From positions 1 through 64,000 of the forward strand of contig NZ_JBHZGL010000009.1 of NCBI RefSeq assembly GCF_051900415.1: a stretch of DNA of 64,000 nt, in the 5' to 3' direction. Below the pieces are notes generated by a model. That model did no database searches. It had not been told where the DNA came from and saw nothing but the letters and a program-made list of their open reading frames with translations. The stretch is from Frateuria_A sp051900415. Lineage in GTDB: Bacteria > Pseudomonadota > Gammaproteobacteria > Xanthomonadales > Rhodanobacteraceae. A program made the position numbers and the translations under genes. Positions 8,736 to 22,079 of the stretch are shown here, piece by piece. The first letter of the stretch is position 1. The number at the start of each line of letters is the position of its first letter.

Positions 8736-8996
8736 GACCTTCCGGTTCTTGCGCCCGATCGCCACGATAATGATCGCGAAAGCCGCCAGGCGGATCAGGT
8801 AGGCGAAGCTGCGATTCTCGACGTAGACGTTGGTCACCGCGATCAGGACCTGCGCCACGCCGAGCAATCCGAACGCCAGCGAGAATGCGAGGAACAGCTT
8901 GTCGCCGGTGCGCCGCCAGAACCGCAGGAAAAACAGGCCGACGATGGCGAAACCGAACGTGACCGCCCCGGAAAGGAAATAGATCAGAAGCGTCAT
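8730..8996 (-). CDS. Small membrane protein, DUF5985-like (second copy)
   Basis: An 88-residue protein with three hydrophobic segments: LLIYFLSGAVTFGFAIVGLFFL, LFLAFSLAFGLLGVAQVLIAV and LIRLAAFAIIIVAI, with a basic FLRFWRRTGDK loop and a basic C-terminus. It resembles the DUF5985 family of proteobacterial small membrane proteins; no role is known to me. Start ATG at 8996 overlaps the stop of the upstream small membrane gene by four bases, so the two are probably translated together and may form one complex. Confidence 0.75.
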   Translation of the reverse strand: MTLLIYFLSGAVTFGFAIVGLFFLRFWRRTGDKLFLAFSLAFGLLGVAQVLIAVTNVYVENRSFAYLIRLAAFAIIIVAIGRKNRKVL

Positions 8997-9271
8997 TCCC
9001 CTTCTCCGTTCCAGATGAAGCCGAACAGCAATGTCGCAACCGCCGCCAGCGACAACAAGGAGCGCGGCACTGCCAGGTCGACGGAGCCCGGAAAGACGAT
9101 CAGGTCCAGCACCAGCAACAGGTTCTGCAACGCCAGCAACAGGAAACACAGCGCGCTCCAGAACAGCAGCCCCGCGCGGGTCCGGTGGAAACTTCGGCCG
9201 AGCATCAACGCACAGACCGTGCTGGCCAGGAAGCACAACAGGTAAACCGCCGGTGCGAAGTATTGGGACAC
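8993..9271 (-). CDS. Small membrane protein, DUF5985-like (first copy)
   Basis: A 92-residue protein with three hydrophobic stretches (AVYLLCFLASTVCALML, LLFWSALCFLLLALQNLLLVLDLI, and SLLSLAAVATLLFGFIW) and an acidic C-terminus GEGE. It resembles its downstream neighbour in topology (N-terminal helix, basic RSFHRTRAG loop, long second helix), which suggests an ancient duplication. It begins three bases after the stop of the winged-helix gene. Function unknown. Confidence 0.75.
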   Translation of the reverse strand: MSQYFAPAVYLLCFLASTVCALMLGRSFHRTRAGLLFWSALCFLLLALQNLLLVLDLIVFPGSVDLAVPRSLLSLAAVATLLFGFIWNGEGE

Positions 9272-9274
9272 GCG

Positions 9275-9646
9275 CTAGTCCTTACGGAATCGGAAGGCGT
9301 CGGCGAAGGCGACAAGGTTGTCGGATCGTGACCGCATGATCAGCCGCAGCACGGCGTCGGGCGAACGCACGTAAAGGGCCTGGGAGGCTTCGACGAGCTC
9401 GTGGAGGTCTTCGGAGGCTGGGCCGTAACGAACCAGATCGTCGCTCTCGCGCACGATCAGGCCCGCGGCGTGGAGCGATTCCACTGCCTGGCTCACGACC
9501 AGTTCGCTGGCTCGCAGCGCATCGACCAGTTCCGGGGAGGACCAGCAGCGCGCGGGATCGCGCAGCAGCAGGAACAGCAGTTCCATCGACCAGATGGACC
9601 GGAATGTCGACCGCAGGAAACCGGCTACATCCTTCTCCAATGGCAT
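9275..9646 (-). CDS. Predicted winged-helix transcriptional regulator
   Basis: A 123-residue protein beginning MPLEKDVAGFLRSTF. Residues ~18-75 read as a winged helix: SMELLFLLLRDPARCWSSPELVDALRAS followed by a recognition-helix-like VVSQAVESLHAAGLIVRESDD. The C-terminal ~45 residues are a helix-rich tail (LHELVEASQALYVRSPDAVLRLI). It resembles small regulators found beside DUF5985-type genes and probably controls this three-gene unit. The ATG at 9646 is preceded by GGGGGCG; the frame could extend to 9775 but that part is low-complexity and unlike a protein. Confidence 0.72.
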   Translation of the reverse strand: MPLEKDVAGFLRSTFRSIWSMELLFLLLRDPARCWSSPELVDALRASELVVSQAVESLHAAGLIVRESDDLVRYGPASEDLHELVEASQALYVRSPDAVLRLIMRSRSDNLVAFADAFRFRKD

Positions 9647-10027
9647 TCCGAAGTTCGCCCCCTTGTCTGGCGGATCACGTGGGCCCCCTCTAAACCCCCA
9701 AAAGCCGATCCCGAACCGGAGCGACCTGCTGTAGATAGCCGCCCGCATTCTATGGACTCTTCCTCGCGAAGCCAACCCGGCACCATGCTATGGTGCGGCG
9801 GCGCCGGGAGGGGCGCCGGCGGGAGGCATCAGCCGGAATTCCGCGGCGCGGGCCGTGTCATGAGCACGCCCCGCGTCGGTTGCGCCTGCCCGTTGTGTCG
9901 ACCGGTTGAAGCATGGGTTCAGTGTGGGAAGCGCACTCTCAACGGCTTGCCCCTCGATGGCCGGATGGCAGCCACGTATCCATGACTCGACCCTGGACAG
10001 GACGAGCTGTCACCACAGGAGACTCAT
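9647..10027. other. 381-bp divergent intergenic region with dyads
   Basis: This holds the promoters for the winged-helix unit (minus) and the hybrid kinase operon (plus); I cannot call clear -35/-10 boxes. Visible dyads are GCACCAT-GCT-ATGGTGC at 9780-9796 (a perfect 7-bp-arm dyad, possible operator) and GGCGCC-N6-GGCGCC at 9800-9817. A 41-codon frame (9860-9985) with a CACPLC motif is present but unsupported. CACAGGAG at about 10015 is the ribosome binding site of the kinase. Confidence 0.5.
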
Positions 10028-15379
<5,352 letters not shown>

Positions 15380-15397
15380 CGCAGAGCCCAAGACGCC

Positions 15398-17449
15398 ATG
15401 AACGTACCTGTTTCCCGCCAATCCCCGTCCCCGCTGCGGCGCAGCCATCCGGCCGAGACGTCCGAGCGGGCGCGCATCCTCATCGTCGACGACGACGAGC
15501 GCAACCTGCTGGCCATCCGCACCGTGCTTGAGGACATCGCCGACGTGGTGCTCGCCCGTTCCGGCGAGGATGCGCTCAGGCAACTGCTCAAGGGCGAGTT
15601 CGCGGTGATCCTGCTGGACGTCTACATGCCCGGCATGGACGGCTACGAGACCGCGCAGATCATCCGGGCGCGCGAGCAGACCAAGCGCATCCCGATCATC
15701 TTCCTCTCGGCGGTCAACAAGGAAACCGAACACCTGATCCGCGGCTACGCGATGGGCGCGGTCGACTACGTGTTCAAGCCGGTCGAACCGGTGGTACTGC
15801 GCTCCAAGGCGGCGGTGTTCGTCGACCTGTACATGATGACTCGCGAGGTGCGCCGCAAGGCGAAACAGGAACAACAGCTGCTGGATGCCAACCTGCGCGC
15901 GAACGCCGAGCGCCTGCGCGCCGAGCAGGAGCTGCGCCTGGCCGAGCAGCGCCAGGCGGCGATCATCCACTCGCTGCCGCTGGTGCTTTACCTGGAAGAC
16001 CAGGACGCCACGCCGCGCATGCCCAAGTTTGTCAGCGGCAATTTCACCGCAGTCACCGGTTTCACCTACGACGACGTGGTCGCCACGCCCACGCTGTGGC
16101 TGGACCGGTTGCACCCGGAGGACCACGACCGCGTCGTCGACGCCCTGCGCGCGCGCCGCCAGGGCCGCGCCTATGCGGTCGAGTACCGTTGGCAGTGTGC
16201 CGACGGCGCCTACAAGCACTTCCTCGACCAGGCGGTGCTGCTGCGCGACGCCGAGGGGCGCCCACTGGAATACGCGGGCACCCTGCTCGACGTCACCGAC
16301 CGCAAGAACCTCGAAACCCAGCTGCTGCACGTGCGCAAGATGGACGCGCTGGGCCAGCTGACCGGCGGCATCGCGCACGATTTCAACAACCTGCTGGCCG
16401 CCGTGCTCGGCGGCCTGAGCCTGATCGAGCGGCGGGTCACGCTGGCCGACGACCAGCGCAAGGTGCTGGACATGACCCGCCACGCAGCCCAGCAGGGCGC
16501 CGAACTGGTCTCCCGGCTGCTCGCCTTTGCGCGCAAGCAGAAGCTCGAGCCGGCGCACATCGACATGGTCGACCTGTCTGGCGCCGTCACCCAGTTGCTG
16601 GGACACACGCTGGGCGGGCTGGTCGCACTGGAATGGGAGCTGCAGGACGGCCTGTGGTCGCCCTATGCGGATGAAACCCAGCTCGAACTGGCCCTGATGA
16701 ACCTGGCGATCAACGCGCGCGACGCCATGCCCGAGGGTGGCAAGATCTGCGTCGCTTGCCGCAACGTCAGCGTCGTCGACGGCGAGGATGCGGCTGCGGG
16801 CGACTACGTGGTGCTTGCGGTTTCCGATACCGGTTGCGGCATCGCGCCGGACATGCTCGAGCGCGTCACCGAACCGTTCTTCACCACCAAGGCCGTCGGC
16901 AAGGGCACGGGCCTGGGCCTGTCCATGGTCTACGGCTTCGCCCAGCAGTCGGGCGGCACCATGCGTATCGAAAGCCACCTGGACCAGGGCACCACGGTCG
17001 AGCTTTGGCTGCCGCGCGCACCGGAGGCGGCGCGCCGGCCGCCGGCCATCGCGATCGATGGGGCGTCCGCCGCCAGCCGTACCCGCCACATCCTGCTGGT
17101 CGACGACCACGAGGGCGTGCGCGCGACCACCGCCGCGATGCTGGAGGACCTGGGGCACCACGTCACCACCGCCGCCGACGGCGAACACGTGAGCCAGTTG
17201 ATCCAGGCCGACCACCTGCAGGCGATCGACTTCATCATCAGCGACTACGCCATGCCGCTGGTGTCCGGCTCGGAGGTGATCCGCAAGCTGCGCGCGGTCA
17301 AGCCGGGGCTGCCGGGCATCATCATCAGCGGCTACGCGGACAAGGCGGCGATCTCGGGCGCGCCCGAGGGGGTGATCGTGGTGTCCAAGCCCTTCACCCC
17401 GACCCAGTTGCAGGACGCCATCGCCGCTGCCGCACACGCCAACGCGTAG
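15398..17449 (+). CDS. Hybrid histidine kinase, REC-PAS-HisKA-HATPase-REC
   Basis: A 683-residue soluble kinase that starts 18 bp after the poly-HAMP kinase, so it is almost certainly co-transcribed. N-terminal receiver (phosphoacceptor Asp74 in ILLDVYMPGMDG), a coiled linker, a PAS domain at about 185-300 (LPLVLYLEDQD, GFTYDDVV, DVTDRKNLE), HisKA with His327 in GGIAHDFNNLL, HATPase with DTGCGIAPD and GKGTGLGLS, and a C-terminal receiver (Asp616 in IISDYAMP). With a receiver at each end, it could accept phosphate from the upstream kinase and pass it on; this is inference. No DNA-binding output domain is encoded in the operon. Confidence 0.92.
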   Translation: MNVPVSRQSPSPLRRSHPAETSERARILIVDDDERNLLAIRTVLEDIADVVLARSGEDALRQLLKGEFAVILLDVYMPGMDGYETAQIIRAREQTKRIPIIFLSAVNKETEHLIRGYAMGAVDYVFKPVEPVVLRSKAAVFVDLYMMTREVRRKAKQEQQLLDANLRANAERLRAEQELRLAEQRQAAIIHSLPLVLYLEDQDATPRMPKFVSGNFTAVTGFTYDDVVATPTLWLDRLHPEDHDRVVDALRARRQGRAYAVEYRWQCADGAYKHFLDQAVLLRDAEGRPLEYAGTLLDVTDRKNLETQLLHVRKMDALGQLTGGIAHDFNNLLAAVLGGLSLIERRVTLADDQRKVLDMTRHAAQQGAELVSRLLAFARKQKLEPAHIDMVDLSGAVTQLLGHTLGGLVALEWELQDGLWSPYADETQLELALMNLAINARDAMPEGGKICVACRNVSVVDGEDAAAGDYVVLAVSDTGCGIAPDMLERVTEPFFTTKAVGKGTGLGLSMVYGFAQQSGGTMRIESHLDQGTTVELWLPRAPEAARRPPAIAIDGASAASRTRHILLVDDHEGVRATTAAMLEDLGHHVTTAADGEHVSQLIQADHLQAIDFIISDYAMPLVSGSEVIRKLRAVKPGLPGIIISGYADKAAISGAPEGVIVVSKPFTPTQLQDAIAAAAHANA

Positions 17450-17822
17450 CTCGCCGCCGCCCATCCACGGACGCACCGCCGCGTTTCCTCCGAACGGAGG
17501 GGATCGAGCAACGGCTCCGGCCATGAGGATCATGCGGAACAGGCCCGCTACCGGCCTCGACACCCGTGCATCGGCGGCCAACTGAACAAAGGCTGGACCA
17601 CCGCCCGCGCCCATCCCGGCGCCCCGGGACACCGGCAGGCACGGTGCCATGCCGATTCGCGCCTCCCCGGCCTTGAAATCAGCCGCCGCACCGCGAACTC
17701 CAAGGCTTGGCCGGCTTGCCGCGGCGCAGCAGGCCCGGCGTATAATCGTTAAGATTGCATACGGCCCTTCGCCCTTCCCCAGTCGGACGGCCGCAAAGCC
17801 TCCCTTCCCTGCCGGTGGTGAC
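17450..17822. other. 373-bp intergenic region carrying the sucA promoter
   Basis: A short dyad CCTCCG-AA-CGGAGG (17487-17500) follows the kinase operon but has no T-run, so it is a weak terminator at best. The rest up to 17715 shows no gene. The sucA promoter is at 17716-17746. An upstream in-frame ATG at 17649 lies ahead of the promoter and is not the start of sucA. Confidence 0.6.
17716..17746 (+). promoter_or_regulatory. sucA promoter (sigma-70 type)
   Basis: A perfect TATAAT -10 box at 17741-17746 is preceded by TTGCCG at 17716-17721 with a 19-bp spacer, slightly long. The predicted transcript starts near 17753, giving a leader of about 70 bases to the GTG at 17823. Confidence 0.65.
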
Positions 17823-20657
17823 GTGAGCACGAACCTGATTCGCGAGTTTTCCGAGTCCTCCCAACTCGCTGGCGGCAACGCCGATTACGTCGAGCAGTTG
17901 TACGAATCCTGGCTCGCCGACCCTGCGTCGGTGACGGCCGACTGGGCCGGTTATTTCGAGTCGTTCAAGGGGCGCGGCAGCGACACTCCGCACTCGGCCG
18001 TCATCGCCCGCATCGAAGCCGCGCAGAAGCTGCGCCGCACGACCGGCGCCCCGGTCGACGACGCGCATGCCCGCAAGCAGGCCGGCGTGCTGCGCCTGCT
18101 GACCGCCTACCGCTCGCGCGGCCACCTGGCCGCGAACCTGGACCCGCTGGGCCTGGCCAACAAGATGGAGGCACCGGACCTGGGGCTGGCCTTCCACGGC
18201 CTGTCCGACGCGGACCTCGACACCGAATTCGACTGCGGCACCTACGCCGGCGGCGGCCAGCGGATGAAGCTGCGCGACCTGCTCGCGCGGCTGAAGAAAA
18301 CCTACGCCGGCGCGATCGGCGCGGAGTTCATGTACATCTCCGATCACGCCCAGCGCGCCTGGATCTACACCCGGCTGGAGCAGGCCAACGGCAGCGCCGG
18401 GCTGGACGCCACCGGCAAGAAGCGCGTGCTGGCGGGCCTCACCGCCGCCGAAGGCCTGGAGCGCTACCTGCACACTAAGTACGTCGGCCAGAAGCGCTTC
18501 TCGCTCGAAGGCGGCGACAGCCTGATCCCGATGGTCGACGACGTGGTCACCTCGGCCGGCGACAACGGCGTCAAGGACCTGGTCATCGGCATGGCCCACC
18601 GCGGCCGCCTGAACGTGCTGGTCAACATTCTGGGCAAGCCGCCCAAGACCCTGTTCAACGAGTTCGAGGGCAAGTTCGAGCATCCGGACGATCCGGCGCA
18701 CTCGGGTGACGTGAAGTACCACATGGGCTTCTCCGCCGACGTGCGCACGCCCGACGGCAACGGCGTGCACGTCGCGCTGGCGTTCAACCCCTCGCACCTG
18801 GAAATCGTCAACCCGGTGGTCGCCGGCTCCGTGCATGCGCGACAGATCCGCCGCCACGACGGCGAGCGCACCCAGTCGATGGCGGTGCTGATCCACGGCG
18901 ACGCGGCCTTTGCCGGCCAGGGCGTCAACATGGAACTGTTCCAGATGTCGCAGGCGCGCGGTTTCAAGATCGGCGGCAGCCTGCACATCGTGATCAACAA
19001 CCAGGTGGGCTTTACCACCTCCAACCCGCAGGACGCGCGCTCCACGCTGTACTGCACCGACCTGGCCAAGATGGTCAACGCGCCGGTGCTGCACGTGAAT
19101 GGCGACGACCCCGAGGCGGTGATCGAAGTCACCCGCCTGGCCTACGACTTCCGCAAGCAGTTCCGCAAGGACGTGGTCATCGACCTGGTGTGCTACCGCC
19201 GCCACGGCCACAACGAAGCGGATGAACCGTCCGCCACGCAGCCGGTGATGTACCAGATCATCAAGAAGCGCCCGACCACGCGCGACCTGTATGCGCAGCA
19301 GCTGGTCAAGGAAGGCGTGCTGGCCGAAGGCGACGGGCAGAAGGAGCTCGACGCCTACCGCGACCGCCTCGAAGCCGGCGGCTCGATGACCGCGCTCGAC
19401 CCCAACCCGCAGCGCGACATCCACGTGGACTGGAGCCGCTTCGTCGGCGGCAAGCTGTCCACGCAGACCGACACCGGCGTGCCGAAGCAGAAACTGCTGG
19501 AGCTGGCCAACCACATCCTGGACCTGCCGACCGATCTCACGCTGCAGCCGCGCGTAGCCAAGATCTACGACGACCGTCGCAAGATGGCCGCCGGCGAGCA
19601 CCCGGCCGACTGGGGCTTCGCCGAGAACCTGGCCTATGCCACGCTGATCGACCAGGACTACAACCTGCGCCTGGTCGGCCAGGATTCCGGCCGCGGCACC
19701 TTCTTCCACCGCCACGCGGTGCTGCATGACCAGAAGGACGGCCACACCTACATGCCGCTGGCCACCGTGCGCCCGGGCGCCGACGTCGAGATCATCGACT
19801 CGCTGCTGTCCGAGGAAGCTGTGATGGCGTTCGAATATGGCCACGCCACAACCGACCCGCAGACGCTCAACATCTGGGAAGCGCAGTTCGGCGACTTCGC
19901 CAACGGCGCGCAGGTAGTGATCGACCAGTTCATCAGCTCGGGCGAGGCCAAGTGGAACCGCCTGTGCGGCCTGGCGCTGTTCCTTCCGCACGGCTACGAA
20001 GGCCAGGGCCCGGAGCATTCCTCCGCGCGCCTGGAACGCTTCCTGCAGCTGTGCGCGATGGACAACATGCAGGTCTGCGTGCCGACCACCCCGGCGCAGG
20101 CTTTCCACATGATCCGCCGCCAGATGGTGCGCCCGGTGCGCAAGCCGCTGATCGTGATGACGCCCAAGTCGCTGCTGCGCCACAAGCTGGCCGTGTCCTC
20201 GCTGGACGAACTGGCAAGCGGCGAATTCCAGTTGGTGATCGGCGAGCACCGCGACCTGGCCGCAAAGAAGGTCAAGCGCGTGGTGTTCTGCTCGGGCAAG
20301 GTGTACTACGACCTGCTCGAAGAGGCGGAGAAGCGCGGTCTCGCCGACGTGGCCATCGTGCGCGTCGAGCAGCTCTATCCCTTCCCGCGCCCGCGCGTGG
20401 TCGAGGAGCTGGCGAAATACCCGTCGGCCAAGGAAGTGGTCTGGTGCCAGGAGGAGCCGATGAACCAGGGCGCCTGGTTCCAGATCCGCCACCACCTGCA
20501 GGCCTGCGTGGGCGCCAAGCACAGCCTGTCCTATGCCGGCCGTGGCCGCTCGCCCGCCCCGGCCGCCGGCCACCTCAACACTCACGTCGCCGAACAGACG
20601 GCACTCGTCGAGCAGGCGCTGGTCGCGCCGATCGGCGACGACCAGTCGGCGGAGTAA
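17823..20657 (+). CDS. sucA: 2-oxoglutarate dehydrogenase E1 component
   Basis: Thiamine-diphosphate enzyme that decarboxylates 2-oxoglutarate and transfers the succinyl group to the E2 lipoyl arm in the TCA cycle. The 944-residue length fits the family. Visible signatures: N-terminal E2-binding region NADYVEQLYESWLADP, GMAHRGRLNVLVN, the ThDP/Mg motif starting GDAAFAGQG and closing NNQVGFTTSN, and the C-terminal transketolase-like half with HGYEGQGPEHSSARLERFLQ. The GTG at 17823 gives the family N-terminus (STNLIREFSESSQLAGGNA). It heads the sucA-sucB-lpd cluster. Confidence 0.97.
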   Translation: MSTNLIREFSESSQLAGGNADYVEQLYESWLADPASVTADWAGYFESFKGRGSDTPHSAVIARIEAAQKLRRTTGAPVDDAHARKQAGVLRLLTAYRSRGHLAANLDPLGLANKMEAPDLGLAFHGLSDADLDTEFDCGTYAGGGQRMKLRDLLARLKKTYAGAIGAEFMYISDHAQRAWIYTRLEQANGSAGLDATGKKRVLAGLTAAEGLERYLHTKYVGQKRFSLEGGDSLIPMVDDVVTSAGDNGVKDLVIGMAHRGRLNVLVNILGKPPKTLFNEFEGKFEHPDDPAHSGDVKYHMGFSADVRTPDGNGVHVALAFNPSHLEIVNPVVAGSVHARQIRRHDGERTQSMAVLIHGDAAFAGQGVNMELFQMSQARGFKIGGSLHIVINNQVGFTTSNPQDARSTLYCTDLAKMVNAPVLHVNGDDPEAVIEVTRLAYDFRKQFRKDVVIDLVCYRRHGHNEADEPSATQPVMYQIIKKRPTTRDLYAQQLVKEGVLAEGDGQKELDAYRDRLEAGGSMTALDPNPQRDIHVDWSRFVGGKLSTQTDTGVPKQKLLELANHILDLPTDLTLQPRVAKIYDDRRKMAAGEHPADWGFAENLAYATLIDQDYNLRLVGQDSGRGTFFHRHAVLHDQKDGHTYMPLATVRPGADVEIIDSLLSEEAVMAFEYGHATTDPQTLNIWEAQFGDFANGAQVVIDQFISSGEAKWNRLCGLALFLPHGYEGQGPEHSSARLERFLQLCAMDNMQVCVPTTPAQAFHMIRRQMVRPVRKPLIVMTPKSLLRHKLAVSSLDELASGEFQLVIGEHRDLAAKKVKRVVFCSGKVYYDLLEEAEKRGLADVAIVRVEQLYPFPRPRVVEELAKYPSAKEVVWCQEEPMNQGAWFQIRHHLQACVGAKHSLSYAGRGRSPAPAAGHLNTHVAEQTALVEQALVAPIGDDQSAE

Positions 20658-20672
20658 ACTTTTTCGGATCGT

Positions 20673-20692
20673 GCGGCCAGGATGGCCGCTTT
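20673..20692 (+). terminator. Weak hairpin between sucA and sucB
   Basis: GCGGCC-AGGAT-GGCCGC followed by TTTG forms a 6-bp stem in the 75-bp sucA-sucB gap. With only three T residues it may attenuate rather than end transcription, letting E1 and E2 be made at different levels. Confidence 0.4.
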
Positions 20693-20732
20693 GTGCCGCG
20701 CCAGGACCGGCGCCCACCCTTAAGGACCCGTC

Positions 20733-21944
20733 ATGTCCATCGAAGTCAAAGTCCCCGTCCTGCCCGAGTCGGTTTCCGACGCCACGATCGCCAGCTGGCA
20801 CAAGAAGGTCGGCGAGGCGGTCAAGCGCGACGAGAACCTGGTCGACCTTGAAACCGACAAGGTGGTGCTGGAAGTGCCCTCGCCGGTCGACGGCGTGCTC
20901 AAGGAAATCAGGCACCAGGCCGGCGACACGGTGAACAGCCAGCAGGTCATCGCGGTTCTCGAGGAAGGCGCCGCCGCACCGGCGCCCGCGCCCGCCGCGA
21001 AGGAAGAGCCGAAGGCTGCTGCGCCGGCTTCAGCCAAGGCCGAGGCACCGCAGGCTGGGGGCAAAGGCGTGGACGAGCTGTCCCCGGCCGGTCGCCGCGT
21101 CGCCACCGAAGAGCAGATCGACCCGTCCAAGGTCGCCGGTACCGGCCGCGACGGCCGCGTGACCAAGGAAGACTTGGTCAACTACGGCAAGGGCGGCGCT
21201 GCCCCGGCCCCCGCCGCACCGGCCGCCAAGCCGACGCCGGGTTCGCGTCCGGAAGAGCGCGTGCCGATGACCCGCATGCGCGCCAAGATCGCCGAGCGCC
21301 TGATGCAGTCGAAGAACTCGATCGCCATGCTCACCTCGTTCAACGAGGTGAACCTGGCCGAGGTCGTGAAGATGCGTAAATCCTTGGGCGAGCAGTTCCA
21401 GAAGACCCACGGCATCAAGCTCGGCTTCATGAGCTTCTTCGTCAAGGCGGTCGCCGAGGCGCTCAAGCGCCACCCGGTCGTCAACGCCTCGGTCGACGGC
21501 AACGACATCATTTACCACGGCTACCAGGACATCTCGATCGCCGTGTCCACGGACAAGGGCCTGGTGACGCCGGTGCTGCGCGACGTGCAGGACATGAGCT
21601 TCGCCGACATCGAGAAGGGCATCGCCGACTACGCCAAGAAGGCGCGCGACGGCAAGCTCTCGCTCGACGACCTGCAGGGCGGCACCTTCACCGTCACCAA
21701 CGGCGGCACCTTCGGCTCGCTGCTCTCCACGCCGATCGTCAACCCGCCGCAGAGCGCAATCCTCGGGATGCACACGATCAAGGAGCGCGCGATCGTCGAG
21801 AACGGCCAGGTCATCGCCGCACCGATGATGTACATCGCCATCTCCTACGACCACCGCATCATCGACGGCAAGGACGCGGTGCTGTTCCTGGTCGACATCA
21901 AGGACCAGTTGGAAAACCCGCAGCGGATGCTGCTCGGTCTCTGA
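20733..21944 (+). CDS. sucB: 2-oxoglutarate dehydrogenase E2, dihydrolipoyl succinyltransferase
   Basis: Core of the complex; carries the succinyl group on lipoate and transfers it to CoA. The 403-residue protein has one lipoyl domain with modified Lys43 in LETDKVVLEVP, an Ala/Pro linker, a peripheral-subunit binding domain (LSPAGRRVATEEQIDPSKVAGTG in two stretches, ~111-150), and a catalytic domain ending in DHRIIDG (373-379, catalytic His374 and Asp378). ATG at 20733 is preceded by TAAGGACC. Confidence 0.97.
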   Translation: MSIEVKVPVLPESVSDATIASWHKKVGEAVKRDENLVDLETDKVVLEVPSPVDGVLKEIRHQAGDTVNSQQVIAVLEEGAAAPAPAPAAKEEPKAAAPASAKAEAPQAGGKGVDELSPAGRRVATEEQIDPSKVAGTGRDGRVTKEDLVNYGKGGAAPAPAAPAAKPTPGSRPEERVPMTRMRAKIAERLMQSKNSIAMLTSFNEVNLAEVVKMRKSLGEQFQKTHGIKLGFMSFFVKAVAEALKRHPVVNASVDGNDIIYHGYQDISIAVSTDKGLVTPVLRDVQDMSFADIEKGIADYAKKARDGKLSLDDLQGGTFTVTNGGTFGSLLSTPIVNPPQSAILGMHTIKERAIVENGQVIAAPMMYIAISYDHRIIDGKDAVLFLVDIKDQLENPQRMLLGL

Positions 21945-22079
21945 TCGCCGCCCGGCGATCAGAAAATAGGTACGAAGCTCTAATGGTGGGCCGTGCGATT
22001 AAAGCTCGCCCACCGTAGCTTTCCCGCTTCATTCCATGCCGCGATCGTCCCCGACGAGGCATGCAGCAAGGAACCGACC

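Noticed and set aside
17679..20915. A 1078-codon antisense frame over sucA
   Set aside because: No domain-like sequence; sucA on the plus strand is complete and has a promoter and start.
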